NCBI GenBank assembly: GCA_910589305.1
Contig: CAJUTV010000018.1
Coordinates: 1-45,421 of the forward strand
Origin: an uncultured Lachnospira sp.
Lineage (GTDB): Bacteria > Bacillota > Clostridia > Lachnospirales > Lachnospiraceae
DNA length: 45,421 nt
Direction: 5' to 3'
Positions 18,272-27,300 of the stretch are shown in pieces (the stretch's first letter is position 1; each line of letters starts with the position of its first letter). The position numbers and the translations under genes were made by a program. The notes below the pieces were generated by a model, which was not told the DNA's origin, searched no databases, and saw only the letters and a program-made list of their open reading frames with translations.

Positions 18272-19800
18272 TATTCCTCACCACCTTGCTTACTGGCTGT
18301 ATTTATGTCATCAGGCGGTTTTTCTTCTTGATTGTCTGCTCCAAAATATTGCTGCTCCATTTCTTTTTGGGTTTCTTCTTTTTGCTTTTTTAAACGCTCT
18401 AGTTCAAGTTGTGGGTCATCAATCCAAGGATGCATACTGATAATAGTCTCATCAGACAATAAACCTACGGACTTTTGACAATTATCAATGGATTCACTCT
18501 CATTTATAAGGATATCTCTATTAAAAATAATGGTTACTTCTTCCTTTTCAAAATTCCCTTGTCCAGTATTTGCAAGGTGTGCATTAACAAACCACAATAT
18601 ATTTTCAAAGGCAGATTGATATTCTATTTCTATATCATTAGCGTCAATATCAATATCCGAATACATAGATTGAATATTCATCTGATTAGGATTACCGGAT
18701 AATCGGTCATCTTTGGCGTCATATCCCATGCCATTCTCAATTAATGCTTTTTTAAATAATTCCACTATTGACTTATAATTATCAGCATTTACATTAATTT
18801 CAAGTGTTTCAACTCCACCTTTTGTTTCACCATCATATCGCACTTTAATGGCTCCATACGTTGCAAGATTCTTTCTAAATTCAGCTAAATTAGTACCATC
18901 ATAATTTTTTATAATAAGAATCGTATTCCTTGCGTCTTCCTGCATATTGTTTTCAAAATCAGAAAGCATAATATTGATACCATCTTGTAAAGATTTTACT
19001 TTTTTTAATAAAGGCATTTCATTTTCATTGCATTTTAGTGGTATAAGTGGTATTTTAGACCAATTAAAACCTGTAACCTTTCCATTTTTATCAGTCACCG
19101 TAACATGATACATATCTTTGTGTTTATCACTTATATCTGGTATTAATGAACCTTTATCATAAATAAATTGATGAATACCATTCAAATCATATATTTCTAC
19201 TTTTTTAATTAGTTTTATTCTTGTTCCTTCATATCCAATCACCAAATACATCCGAACTGCAAATTCAAGCTCTGTATGTTCACTATCTTTCCAAAAGGGT
19301 AAAATCTCATAAGATGGAAATAATCGAAACGTAAACTCTCCCTGTTCATTGTAATAGGGATATAACCATGAAATTCCTCCATTATAAGCAGCTTTGCCAC
19401 TATTATTTAAGACTTTCATAAACTTCTTATTAAATATTTTTTTCAATAATTCAATATACTGTTTATTTTCGCCATCAAATGTAATAGGCTGTCCAAATAG
19501 ATAATTTGCCTTTTGATTTACCAGCTTTGCATATTGATTATCAATAATATGATTATTTGGTAAATTTTCAACAACTTCTAGTTTGCCATCTTCTCCTATC
19601 ATGGTTCTTTTACGCTTTAAAATATCATGTTCATTCTCATAATATAAAAACCCTTTAATCTGCATAATTCTTTCAGGTGAACTTTCCCATCTGCGTATTT
19701 CCATTTCTATAAACTGCTTATCTGTTACCTTTGAATGAACACCAGACAGAAAAAAATTACCAATCTTTATCATTAATTTATCAACGAAATTACCAAACAA
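18271..19800 (-). CDS. Portal protein (SPP1 gp6-like)
   Basis: About 509 residues. NHIIDNQYAKLVNQKANYLF and FGQPITFDGENKQY are typical of SPP1-type portals; the dodecamer is the DNA gate at the capsid vertex. The start is uncertain: TTG at 19800 lies 7 bases after GGTGA of a good ribosome site, while the preceding in-frame ATA at 19806 would give the common N-terminus MNLFG. It ends one base over the minor head start. The C-terminus is rich in Gln and Glu. Confidence 0.9.
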   Translation of the reverse strand: MFGNFVDKLMIKIGNFFLSGVHSKVTDKQFIEMEIRRWESSPERIMQIKGFLYYENEHDILKRKRTMIGEDGKLEVVENLPNNHIIDNQYAKLVNQKANYLFGQPITFDGENKQYIELLKKIFNKKFMKVLNNSGKAAYNGGISWLYPYYNEQGEFTFRLFPSYEILPFWKDSEHTELEFAVRMYLVIGYEGTRIKLIKKVEIYDLNGIHQFIYDKGSLIPDISDKHKDMYHVTVTDKNGKVTGFNWSKIPLIPLKCNENEMPLLKKVKSLQDGINIMLSDFENNMQEDARNTILIIKNYDGTNLAEFRKNLATYGAIKVRYDGETKGGVETLEINVNADNYKSIVELFKKALIENGMGYDAKDDRLSGNPNQMNIQSMYSDIDIDANDIEIEYQSAFENILWFVNAHLANTGQGNFEKEEVTIIFNRDILINESESIDNCQKSVGLLSDETIISMHPWIDDPQLELERLKKQKEETQKEMEQQYFGADNQEEKPPDDINTASKQGGEE

Positions 19801-19824
19801 GTTTATTTCACCTTCTTTCCTGCA

Positions 19825-19853
19825 TAAAAAAAGCTGCAAGCAACTCTTGCAAC
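19825..19853 (-). terminator. Terminator upstream of portal gene
   Basis: Minus strand GTTGCAAG, loop AGTTG, CTTGCAGC (one G-U pair), then seven T residues. It ends only about 25 bases before the portal start and follows a second terminator, so read-through into the head genes would be limited unless antiterminated. Confidence 0.7.
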
Positions 19854-19861
19854 TCCACAAA

Positions 19862-19891
19862 ATAAAAAAAGCCTGAAAACGCTAGTTTTCA
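19862..19891 (-). terminator. Terminator downstream of large terminase
   Basis: Minus strand TGAAAAC, TAGC, GTTTTCA followed by GGC and a T-rich tract (TTTTTTTATTTT). It lies 26 bases behind the terminase stop and is the first of two tandem terminators. Confidence 0.65.
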
Positions 19892-19916
19892 AAACTATAT
19901 GCTAAATATAATATTA

Positions 19917-21152
19917 TCAATCAAAACTAAATGCCTCAGGCTGCAATATTTTTGATACTCCATACCTCATTGAATCCATACCATGTGAAAATTCATGGTC
20001 TGGTTTATTGGTTGGCTTTCCATTTTTATCAAGTTCCCAGCAATAATTTTGTATTTCATGGTAAAACTCTGTGCATGTAGGATGTATAATAATCGTATAA
20101 TTTTGTATTAACTGAATACCATGATTTACACTATCTTTCCCCTTACGTGAAGGCATTGCTTTAATACCTTCTTCCTGTAATTCAACAATACTTTTAGGTT
20201 CAGCACTATCACATATGATAATCTGATTTCCATAACCCTTATCTTTTATTGCTTGTGCAATCATCTTATTGGTAACACCTGTCTTATACCATTCATCAAA
20301 AACATATATAATCATATTAGTGTTATCAACCATTTCACAGACAAAAGCATTTGGGTCCGTAAATCCAAAATCAAGATTAAATGCTGATTTAATACATGGT
20401 ATTTGTCTTATTTTATCAATATCAAAATCTTCTACTTTCCACTTTTCATATATTAAACCTACTGCAATCCCCCATTCTCCTTCACCTTCTATATGATATC
20501 GGCGAGGATTGTTTATTTTCATTTTTCTAAAAATATTGCGGTCTGCTTCATCAAGCCATTCATTACATTCCCAAGTAGTTGTTTTTATAAAAATATCATC
20601 ATCTGGATTATCAAAAAAACGAACTTTTAACCAACTTGTTGCACTCCACGGATTGAAAGTAAGCGTAATCTGTTTAAAATATCCTTCTGGTACTTCACCA
20701 CGAATAGACATATCCAGCTTGTTAAAATCCTCTTCTCTAATTTCATAAGCTTCCTCTATCCATACAAAACAAAGATAACCTTTATCAACAGAAATGGACG
20801 TGATTTTTAAACCATCATCTAATCCTCTAAATAATATCTTTTGCCCTGTACTTTTTCTAATAATCTGCATTGGAGATACTGTACATTCAAAATAAGCATC
20901 TAATTTCATTTTATGAATCGCCCATTTTAAATCACTAAACACAGAATCACGCAAAGTATTAGAATATCTGCGAACACATAAACCATTGCTTTCAGGGTAT
21001 TGATATAACCTATATATCATATTCAAAGCTGTTGTTTTTGATTTCTTTGAACCTCTTGAACCTTTACATACTCGATATCTTTTTCTTGTATTCCAAAAAT
21101 CGGCATATCCTTTGCCAATTAACTTTTGTAATGATAATTTTTGCAAATCCAT
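19917..21152 (-). CDS. terL: Terminase large subunit (PBSX family)
   Basis: About 411 residues. The ATPase part has the Walker A-like VCKGSRGSKKSKTTAL near residue 27 and Walker B GYLCFVWIEEAYE near 130; the nuclease part has FNLDFGFTDPNAFVCE and a late IIICDSAEPKSI. It cuts and pumps DNA into the capsid. The start may be ATG 21152, or a TTG at 21146 that is better spaced from the AAGGTGA ribosome site. Confidence 0.93.
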   Translation of the reverse strand: MDLQKLSLQKLIGKGYADFWNTRKRYRVCKGSRGSKKSKTTALNMIYRLYQYPESNGLCVRRYSNTLRDSVFSDLKWAIHKMKLDAYFECTVSPMQIIRKSTGQKILFRGLDDGLKITSISVDKGYLCFVWIEEAYEIREEDFNKLDMSIRGEVPEGYFKQITLTFNPWSATSWLKVRFFDNPDDDIFIKTTTWECNEWLDEADRNIFRKMKINNPRRYHIEGEGEWGIAVGLIYEKWKVEDFDIDKIRQIPCIKSAFNLDFGFTDPNAFVCEMVDNTNMIIYVFDEWYKTGVTNKMIAQAIKDKGYGNQIIICDSAEPKSIVELQEEGIKAMPSRKGKDSVNHGIQLIQNYTIIIHPTCTEFYHEIQNYCWELDKNGKPTNKPDHEFSHGMDSMRYGVSKILQPEAFSFD

Positions 21153-21210
21153 CACCTTATTATCTTAATATCATTTGTTTACTTAAAAACCTTCACATTC
21201 TTTATATTTC

Positions 21211-21966
21211 TTATTCTTTAATATCATTCACGATTATAACACCTTCGTTTTCATCTCTTCCTTTATCTTTGAATTTATCTGCTTGTGCTTTAAGAAGTTC
21301 AATTTTTGCCTTTTGCTCATCGGTTGCTATTCCCATATGCTTTGTAAGCCAATCTAATGCTTTTAAACTATCATGTAATTCAATCGACTTCGTTTTTCCT
21401 GCTGCAATCTTTTTTACTAACATTCCATCAAATTCATCTGAATTTTTCAATATAATGTCACCATCTTTTACACTCATGTAATCATTTATATCTGCATAGG
21501 CTATATCTATATATCTTTGCACAATATCTTCTTCGCTAAGCATTTCTCTATTTAAACGGTTTTTCTTAAGCCGCATAATTTCACTTTTAACACCATCTTT
21601 TTCCAACAATCGATAACTAATAGAAGAGGCTGTTGCATAATCCACTCCATAAGCCTTTTGATATGCTTTTGTAGCATTAAAGCAGCGTACATAATAAATG
21701 CAAAAAAGCTGTTGTTTTTTTGTAAGTTCCTCATTTTCCACAAATAAATCCAAATCATTTTTAGCTAGTTCATATTTATTTTGTATACTATTATCATTTT
21801 GTACGCATACGTTATTTGATTTTGTATGCGTACCTTTTAAACGCTCCCATTTATATCTAGTTTTCCAACTCTTTACCGTAGCAAGGCTCACTTCATACTT
21901 TTGTGCTATATCTTTATACTTCATTCCATTTTTATAATCATTTTCTGCTAATTCATATTTTTTTAT
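21211..21966 (-). CDS. terS: Terminase small subunit, probable ATA start
   Basis: The XtmA-like protein has an N-terminal helix-turn-helix (MKYKDIAQKYEVSLATVKSW) and a central LTKKQQLFCIYYVRCFNATKAYQKAYG. Homologues usually begin with a K-Y-E-L-A..D-Y..G segment before MKYKDIA. That segment is present here in frame (residues KKYELAENDYKNG) but has no ATG, GTG or TTG; an ATA at 21966 follows GGTGGTGA by 3 bases. Starting at the internal ATG 21924 gives 237 residues. It recognises the packaging site for TerL. Confidence 0.88.
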   Translation of the reverse strand: MKKYELAENDYKNGMKYKDIAQKYEVSLATVKSWKTRYKWERLKGTHTKSNNVCVQNDNSIQNKYELAKNDLDLFVENEELTKKQQLFCIYYVRCFNATKAYQKAYGVDYATASSISYRLLEKDGVKSEIMRLKKNRLNREMLSEEDIVQRYIDIAYADINDYMSVKDGDIILKNSDEFDGMLVKKIAAGKTKSIELHDSLKALDWLTKHMGIATDEQKAKIELLKAQADKFKDKGRDENEGVIIVNDIKE

Positions 21967-22014
21967 AAGTCACCACCTCTTTGCCTATCTCCTTCCCAAA
22001 TTTACTCCATTACA

Positions 22015-22042
22015 CAAAAACAGTCCAGACATTACTGGACTG
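22015..22042 (-). terminator. Terminator between late regulator and terminase
   Basis: Perfect 8-bp stem CAGTCCAG/CTGGACTG with a six-base loop; on the minus strand it is followed by TTTTTG. It separates the regulator transcript from the packaging genes. Confidence 0.8.
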
Positions 22043-22134
22043 CTTTGCAGAAGGTTTATAAAGTTTTAACATTTTTCTAACTTAATTTTAAAAATCTTGA
22101 TTCTTTCTTCAGCTTAAATATTAACACAGAAAAA

Positions 22135-22150
22135 ACGGACAAAACGGACA
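22135..22150. promoter_or_regulatory. Operator-like repeat ACGGACAAAACGGACA
   Basis: Two ACGGACA units in tandem, in the gap upstream of the terminase genes. The motif matches one half of the two CACGGACAAAATGGCGTG operators before the XRE gene at 33.1 kb (minus orientation). It may be a third site for the same repressor, placed before the late genes. This is inferred from similarity only. Confidence 0.4.
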
Positions 22151-22238
22151 ACTTTAAATTTTTTAAATGATTTATTATTTATTTTAGTATACTAGACCAT
22201 TTTTCAGTCAAGTATTTTTTATATTTTACACACATTAG

Positions 22239-22694
22239 TCAAGTATTTTTTACTTTTTCAAAATATCGTTCCAATAGCTTTCTGCATCCATCAGCTGTAT
22301 AATATCTGCCCATTCTCTTTGAAACTTGTTGCCAAGTCATATCATCTACATGTCTATATGTAATAATTCTTCGTATTTCGCTATTCTCTATGGAATCAAT
22401 ATAATCATCTATTTCACTTAATAACTCATCTATTTTTTGTATTTTTATATTTAACTTTTGTTGCTGCAAAAGACTCTTTGTCTTTACTCTAATATATTCT
22501 GGATATGGATATCCTTCTACTTTAAATATCTGTATTCCACCTTCTCCGCCTTTTACAGAATCTTTTACCTTATATCCCTTTTGCTCTAATCGATCAAGCT
22601 GCTTTTGTATTTTTGATAATGAATTTTGTATATCTTTCTTTTCCTCTTTTAAATTATTATATTCTTTCAATAATTTTTTAAAATTATCTGGCAA
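22239..22694 (-). CDS. Late-gene regulator, sigma-70 region 4-like (ArpU/RinA type)
   Basis: 151 residues from TTG 22694, with GAGGAGAG upstream. The N-terminal half is a coiled coil with a GGEGGIQIFKVEGYPYPEYI insert; the C-terminus (RRIITYRHVDDMTWQQVSKR, GCRKLLERYFEKV) is a helix-turn-helix of sigma region 4 type. Small proteins of this kind directly before terS activate late transcription in Gram-positive phages. The gene end (AGTCAAGTATTTTTTA) is duplicated about 30 bases further downstream. Confidence 0.8.
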   Translation of the reverse strand: MPDNFKKLLKEYNNLKEEKKDIQNSLSKIQKQLDRLEQKGYKVKDSVKGGEGGIQIFKVEGYPYPEYIRVKTKSLLQQQKLNIKIQKIDELLSEIDDYIDSIENSEIRRIITYRHVDDMTWQQVSKRMGRYYTADGCRKLLERYFEKVKNT

Positions 22695-22823
22695 TGCTCT
22701 CTCCTCATTTATTATCTTTCCCTATATTTCCAAAAAATGATATATAATCCCTAAAATTTCTTTGCCTTTTAAACAACTTACCAATACGCTATTTATGTAT
22801 ATTTTCATTATATCAAGCCGCTT

Positions 22824-23058
22824 TTATATCCCTTTCTTACATTGGCAACATATAGCTGCCCTAAAAGCTGTATTTAAACCAATGTGTATTAGCATATAAT
22901 TGCGTTCTGCTTGGTATCTTTTAATATCTGATTTTGAACTCTCAATCTGTTTTAAAAAATAATTATATAGTGCGTCTATTTCTTTTTGTTCTTTTATAGG
23001 CTTTGTTTCATGCTGCCCGCCAAAATGCTTAATTCTTCTCCATTCTGTAAATCTTCTC
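22824..23058 (-). pseudogene. Relic of a second tyrosine recombinase (N-terminal part)
   Basis: An open stretch without a usable start reads GGQHETKPIKEQKEIDALYN, later RNYMLIHIGLNTAFRA, and then ends. This resembles the segment around the first catalytic Arg of a phage integrase family distinct from the one at 24/30 kb. The second half is missing. It lies in an otherwise gene-free stretch (22.7-23.6 kb). Confidence 0.45.
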
Positions 23059-23290
23059 TATTCCTATTCTAATTTATATTAACATTCTAAATATTTTTCT
23101 TTCCCTTGGTGTAATAAATTCTTTCTTTTACATTATAATATCATGGTAAAATTTGCTTGTAAACACCATCAAAACTGCTGAAAACTACTATTTATTAAAA
23201 TATAACAATTTATAATAACTTATATTTATTTACATGAAGAAAAAATTTTTTATAAACTTTTTACTTACATAACTTTAAAAATTATTACAA

Positions 23291-23318
23291 TAAAAAAAAG
23301 AGTGAATTACCCACTCTT
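23291..23318 (-). terminator. Terminator downstream of integrase
   Basis: Stem AAGAGTG/CACTCTT with a 7-base loop; the minus-strand transcript ends in a long run of T. It lies 300 bases behind the integrase stop. The rest of 23060-23617 is very AT-rich with repeated TACACCA motifs (23377, 23389, 23606, 23617), which could be integrase arm sites; no gene is seen. Confidence 0.7.
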
Positions 23319-23617
23319 ATACCTAATATATCATTACTAAATTTCTATTAATCAAAATTATATTTTCTAAATCAATTTACACCATCATTACACCAATTTA
23401 ATATTTATTTACAAAAACATATATTCATTTATATATTTATCAAAATATTGCCAAAATTAATTTTATAATGATATATAAAGATATATAAATTTATAAAAAT
23501 ATCACTCTTCAAATCATAAACGTATGTACTGGAAATAATAATAAAATCACAAAGTTGCGCAAATTATCAATATAATGTTTTCGCATTTGTTATTCCTCCG
23601 TTCGTTTACACCAATTA

Positions 23618-24135
23618 CTACACCATTTTTAATACATGTTCTACATTCTTTAATTCTTTTTCTTTTTCATCTTCTGTGACATGGACATATAAATCCATTG
23701 TCATACTGATATTGGAATGTCCAAGAATCATCTGCAATGTCTTTGGCTTCATTCCTGCTTCTATACAACGTGTAGCAAATGTATGCCTTAATGTATGTAC
23801 TGAAAATCGTTCAATTCCTATTTTATCAGCATATTTATATAAATCTTCATTATATACAGCACGACAGGTTGGGATTCCATGCTTATTTAGAAAAACAAAG
23901 TTAGAAAATTGTATAGGGACAATACTCAATTCTGCTCTCTTTTTCTTTTCTTCTTTTAATATCCGTAATGCCTCATTCGTCAAAGGAATCATTCTATCTC
24001 CTTCTTTCGTTTTTGTGCCACTCATTTTTATAACTTTTTCTTTTCCGTTTAAGTCAATGGTATGTCTTACATGAATTGTTTTTGCTTTAAAGTCCACATC
24101 TTCCCATTGTAGCGCTGTAAGTTCTGCTTTTGTCA
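23618..24135 (-). pseudogene. int: Phage integrase, C-terminal half (interrupted gene)
   Basis: 172 codons of the catalytic domain of a Tn916-like tyrosine recombinase: ELTALQWEDVDFKAKTIHV, then HTLRHTFATRCIEAGM, the GH of MILGHSNI and the nucleophile Tyr in MTMDLYVHVT. It starts abruptly at the residues that normally follow TGLR.GE. The missing N-terminal half lies at 29986-30616, and an insert of about 5.9 kb separates the two. It has no own ribosome site, so it is most likely silent. Confidence 0.88.
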
Positions 24136-24172
24136 AGTTAAATCTAAAAAAAATATCATTTTATCATAAAGA

Positions 24173-24210
24173 AAAAGACACCACAGAATCAGCTTCTATG
24201 ATGTCCTTAT
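24173..24210 (-). terminator. Terminator of the defence cassette
   Basis: Minus-strand GACATCATAGAA, loop GCTGA, TTCTGTGGTGTC forms a 12-bp stem with two G-U pairs, followed by TTTTTC. It lies about 145 bases behind the ATPase stop and inside the insert. Confidence 0.75.
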
Positions 24211-24355
24211 CTTATTCGACTACACCACCAACATTTCTTTGCAAAAATTATAAAATGCTATTATATCTTCCATTTTCGCTTCCTACACTTTTGCGAACTT
24301 GTTGAAACAGTAGATTTGATTTACTTTAAGTTTTCTTCCTGACAGTCATTCAAAA

Positions 24356-27300
24356 TCAATCCTCCCATTCAATTTTCCTTATTTGCCAGTATTTGCTATT
24401 CCTCCAAATCAAATACGTTTCATCTTTATCCATAAAGCAACCAAATCGCTCTCTTGCTTTATTTGATATTTCCTTTAACACTCTAATAATCCAAACAGGC
24501 TGCAACCCCAATTCGGTAGTTTTAGAAATAAAGATTTCTTTATTGACAAGAAGCATATGCTGGCTATCATCATAACGTTCTCCTGCCTCTCTGTAACTTG
24601 CAACCTCAATACCATCATTATTATAATAATGATATCCATCTCCATTAACAATTCCCATCAGTTTCCTTACTTTTTTCGATGGTATCTCATATTCCGTTTC
24701 ACCTTTCCCCTGTATATCACAAGTGCATTTTGCAACATTTTTATATAATATATTATTGCCATATTCTATTTCTGAATCATATTCGTCTTTCCAATCAAAC
24801 CAGCATACCTCCAATGGCGAAACATAACATTCTGAAGCAGGATATGCCAATATATTTGCAGCATTTATCAGACCTACAGCAAAATCTCTTTCTTTTAAGT
24901 TTTTTACAAACGAAGATATCGAACCTTTGCTTATTAGTCCAGAAGAGATCCACATCATAGTTGTAACACCTTGCATTTCATTAGTTATAAAATGTGATGC
25001 AAACAATGTTATTTTTCCATGTTGAATATTAATCCATTTTTCAAAATCAGGCGTGGCTGATTCATTAAGCCACTTTTGAATACCATCTTTATCATAATCG
25101 TAACCTCTAATAGAAGGTGTCAACTCTTCCGGTAAAACCCAATCTGTTTCTTCCATTACTCTATCCACATCTATCTGACATAATTCTTGATAGGGATTCA
25201 CATAATCATCCAATTGTCCATAATCTTTTACATACTCATCACAGTTCTCATATTCATAAAACGGCAACCTGTCTGCTAAATACCCTAATAATTCCATTTT
25301 TGCACACCAACTATACTTTTCTGCTATTGTCATAATCCGACTCATACTTCCATGTGTTGCAGATCCAAACTGCCTGCTTATTGCGATATCTAATCCCAGT
25401 TGTTCTCCTGCTCTGCCACCATTTGGCTTTCCGTAAAAGATATTTTCAGACCATCCTGCTACCTCTAATTGCGCAAAGGCACTTCCTAAAACCCATTTCT
25501 CATTTGTCAAATCAGACAAGTGGTATTTTCTTTCATACCTCTTTATAAGTTTTTTGATCTCTCCCATATAGTTTCTGTTATTAAAAAACATTCTATCTAA
25601 AGGATCACATAAAACATATCTTGCCACATCATAATCCATCGTTTTATAACCCGCCATCCTCGTTCCTTCTGTAGCCTCAACAGAAAAAGGCAATAATGAT
25701 GCAGTTGTTCTATACGGTGGACGGCACTTGCCAATCCATATATCAGTAATAATACCTTCTGAAAATGCACACTCCATAATTGCTCTTGAATAATATCGAA
25801 TTGCTGCATTGTGCATACCTTTTATTTTCCCATACAGAAAAATATTATGATATACCCATCTTGATATTAGTTTTAAAAACCCATGATTTTTCCGGCACAT
25901 ATGTGTGACAGCCATTGCAATTGCAAAAATATCGGTTCTAGCCTGAATATCATTTACATCTGCAAAATGCTCAAATAATTTGTAAAATTCTTCTGGCCGT
26001 GCAATCCCCCATTTTGTAATTTCCTGACGGACAATTCTTCTTTGTTCATTATCAACAGATGTCAATCCCCATGCCCATACTAATGGCATTCCGTCAAAAC
26101 AGTCTGTGTCCTCCAATTTATTTGATTCATTTGCATAATCTATATCTTCATAACGACTCCATATAGAATCATCATTACCTTTTAGTCTCGAAGGAATTGA
26201 CCAGATAATGTCTCTCTCAGCGGACTTATCAAATTCATTCAAACACTGGTCAAGAAGTGCGCTTCCTAACGGATGTTTCTTTGCCCTTGCTAATGGAAAG
26301 ACTATTTTATTAACTATCAGAGATAATGCATATGCATTCCCTCTCATCAATTCTTTAAGCCACCCTACATATTGCACTGAAATGTCTTCATTTACGTTTA
26401 CCAAAGCAAACGCAACAACGCTAAACAAATCTTCTTCATACAGATACTCCCGACAGGATTTATTACCCCATAATGCCTTTCCATAATTATCCATAATCAT
26501 TACTGCATACATTTGCAGCGCCCCTGTATTCTCCATAACCTGAATATCTAATTCTAAATCATCCGAATATTCGCATCTTTCAAATAAGCGAAGAGCTTTC
26601 AAATAATCATAGACAGGCTGCGTTCCTAAAAAATAGATTGTTTCATTTTCTTCAAAGAAACTTTTAACACTTTTTTCATACGATTGCAAAAAAGAGTGTT
26701 TCTGTAAAAAATTCAGTATTTTATCTAATCCAGGTTCTTTTAAATAATAATAAACATCCAATTTTCTCAAAGCTGCTTTTACCTGTGCCCGTGTAGCTTC
26801 ATTTTGATTTTCAAATATTTCATTAATATTTAGCAGCACTACTTTTACAATCTGATCACCCGTATCTTCATCAAAACCTGCTTGGATTTTAAACTCTTGG
26901 TTTAGTTTATCAAATTTTTCTCGCAATAAATTAGTAATTGTTACATTTGATTTCCCAATTTGTCCAATATCTTTGCCTTCATAAAGCTCACATAATAACT
27001 TCAAAGCATATGGCGTACTTATAGCATAACGAAGCCATTTTGCACCGTTGTCATCAACCTTATAATGCTTGATATAATCATCATATATCTTTCTTACTGG
27101 AACATCTCCATCATCAGATAAAACAACCATCTTCAATTTCTTATCAAGCACAGTCTTTTCACGGTTAAAAGCATATGGACGACCTGTGAAACAAAACCTA
27201 ATCCTCTGATGTCTGGAAGTAATTACATTCACCTGATTGATTCGTTCATTCCAACGGTCATACGGCTTTATTTCATCTATTCCATCAATACAGATTACTA

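Noticed and set aside
21032..21481. 149-residue hydrophobic plus-strand frame opposite the terminase genes
   Set aside because: Hydrophobic bias is what antisense of charged, AT-rich coding DNA gives; the minus-strand genes are clear.
23340..23620. Repeated TACACCA motifs as a CRISPR-like or att array
   Set aside because: Spacing and spacers are irregular and copies are only 7-8 bases. They may be integrase arm sites, but no core or att pair can be shown.
24220..24300. 17-residue frame MEDIIAFYNFCKEMLVV behind the ATPase gene
   Set aside because: No clear ribosome site, very short, no support from context.
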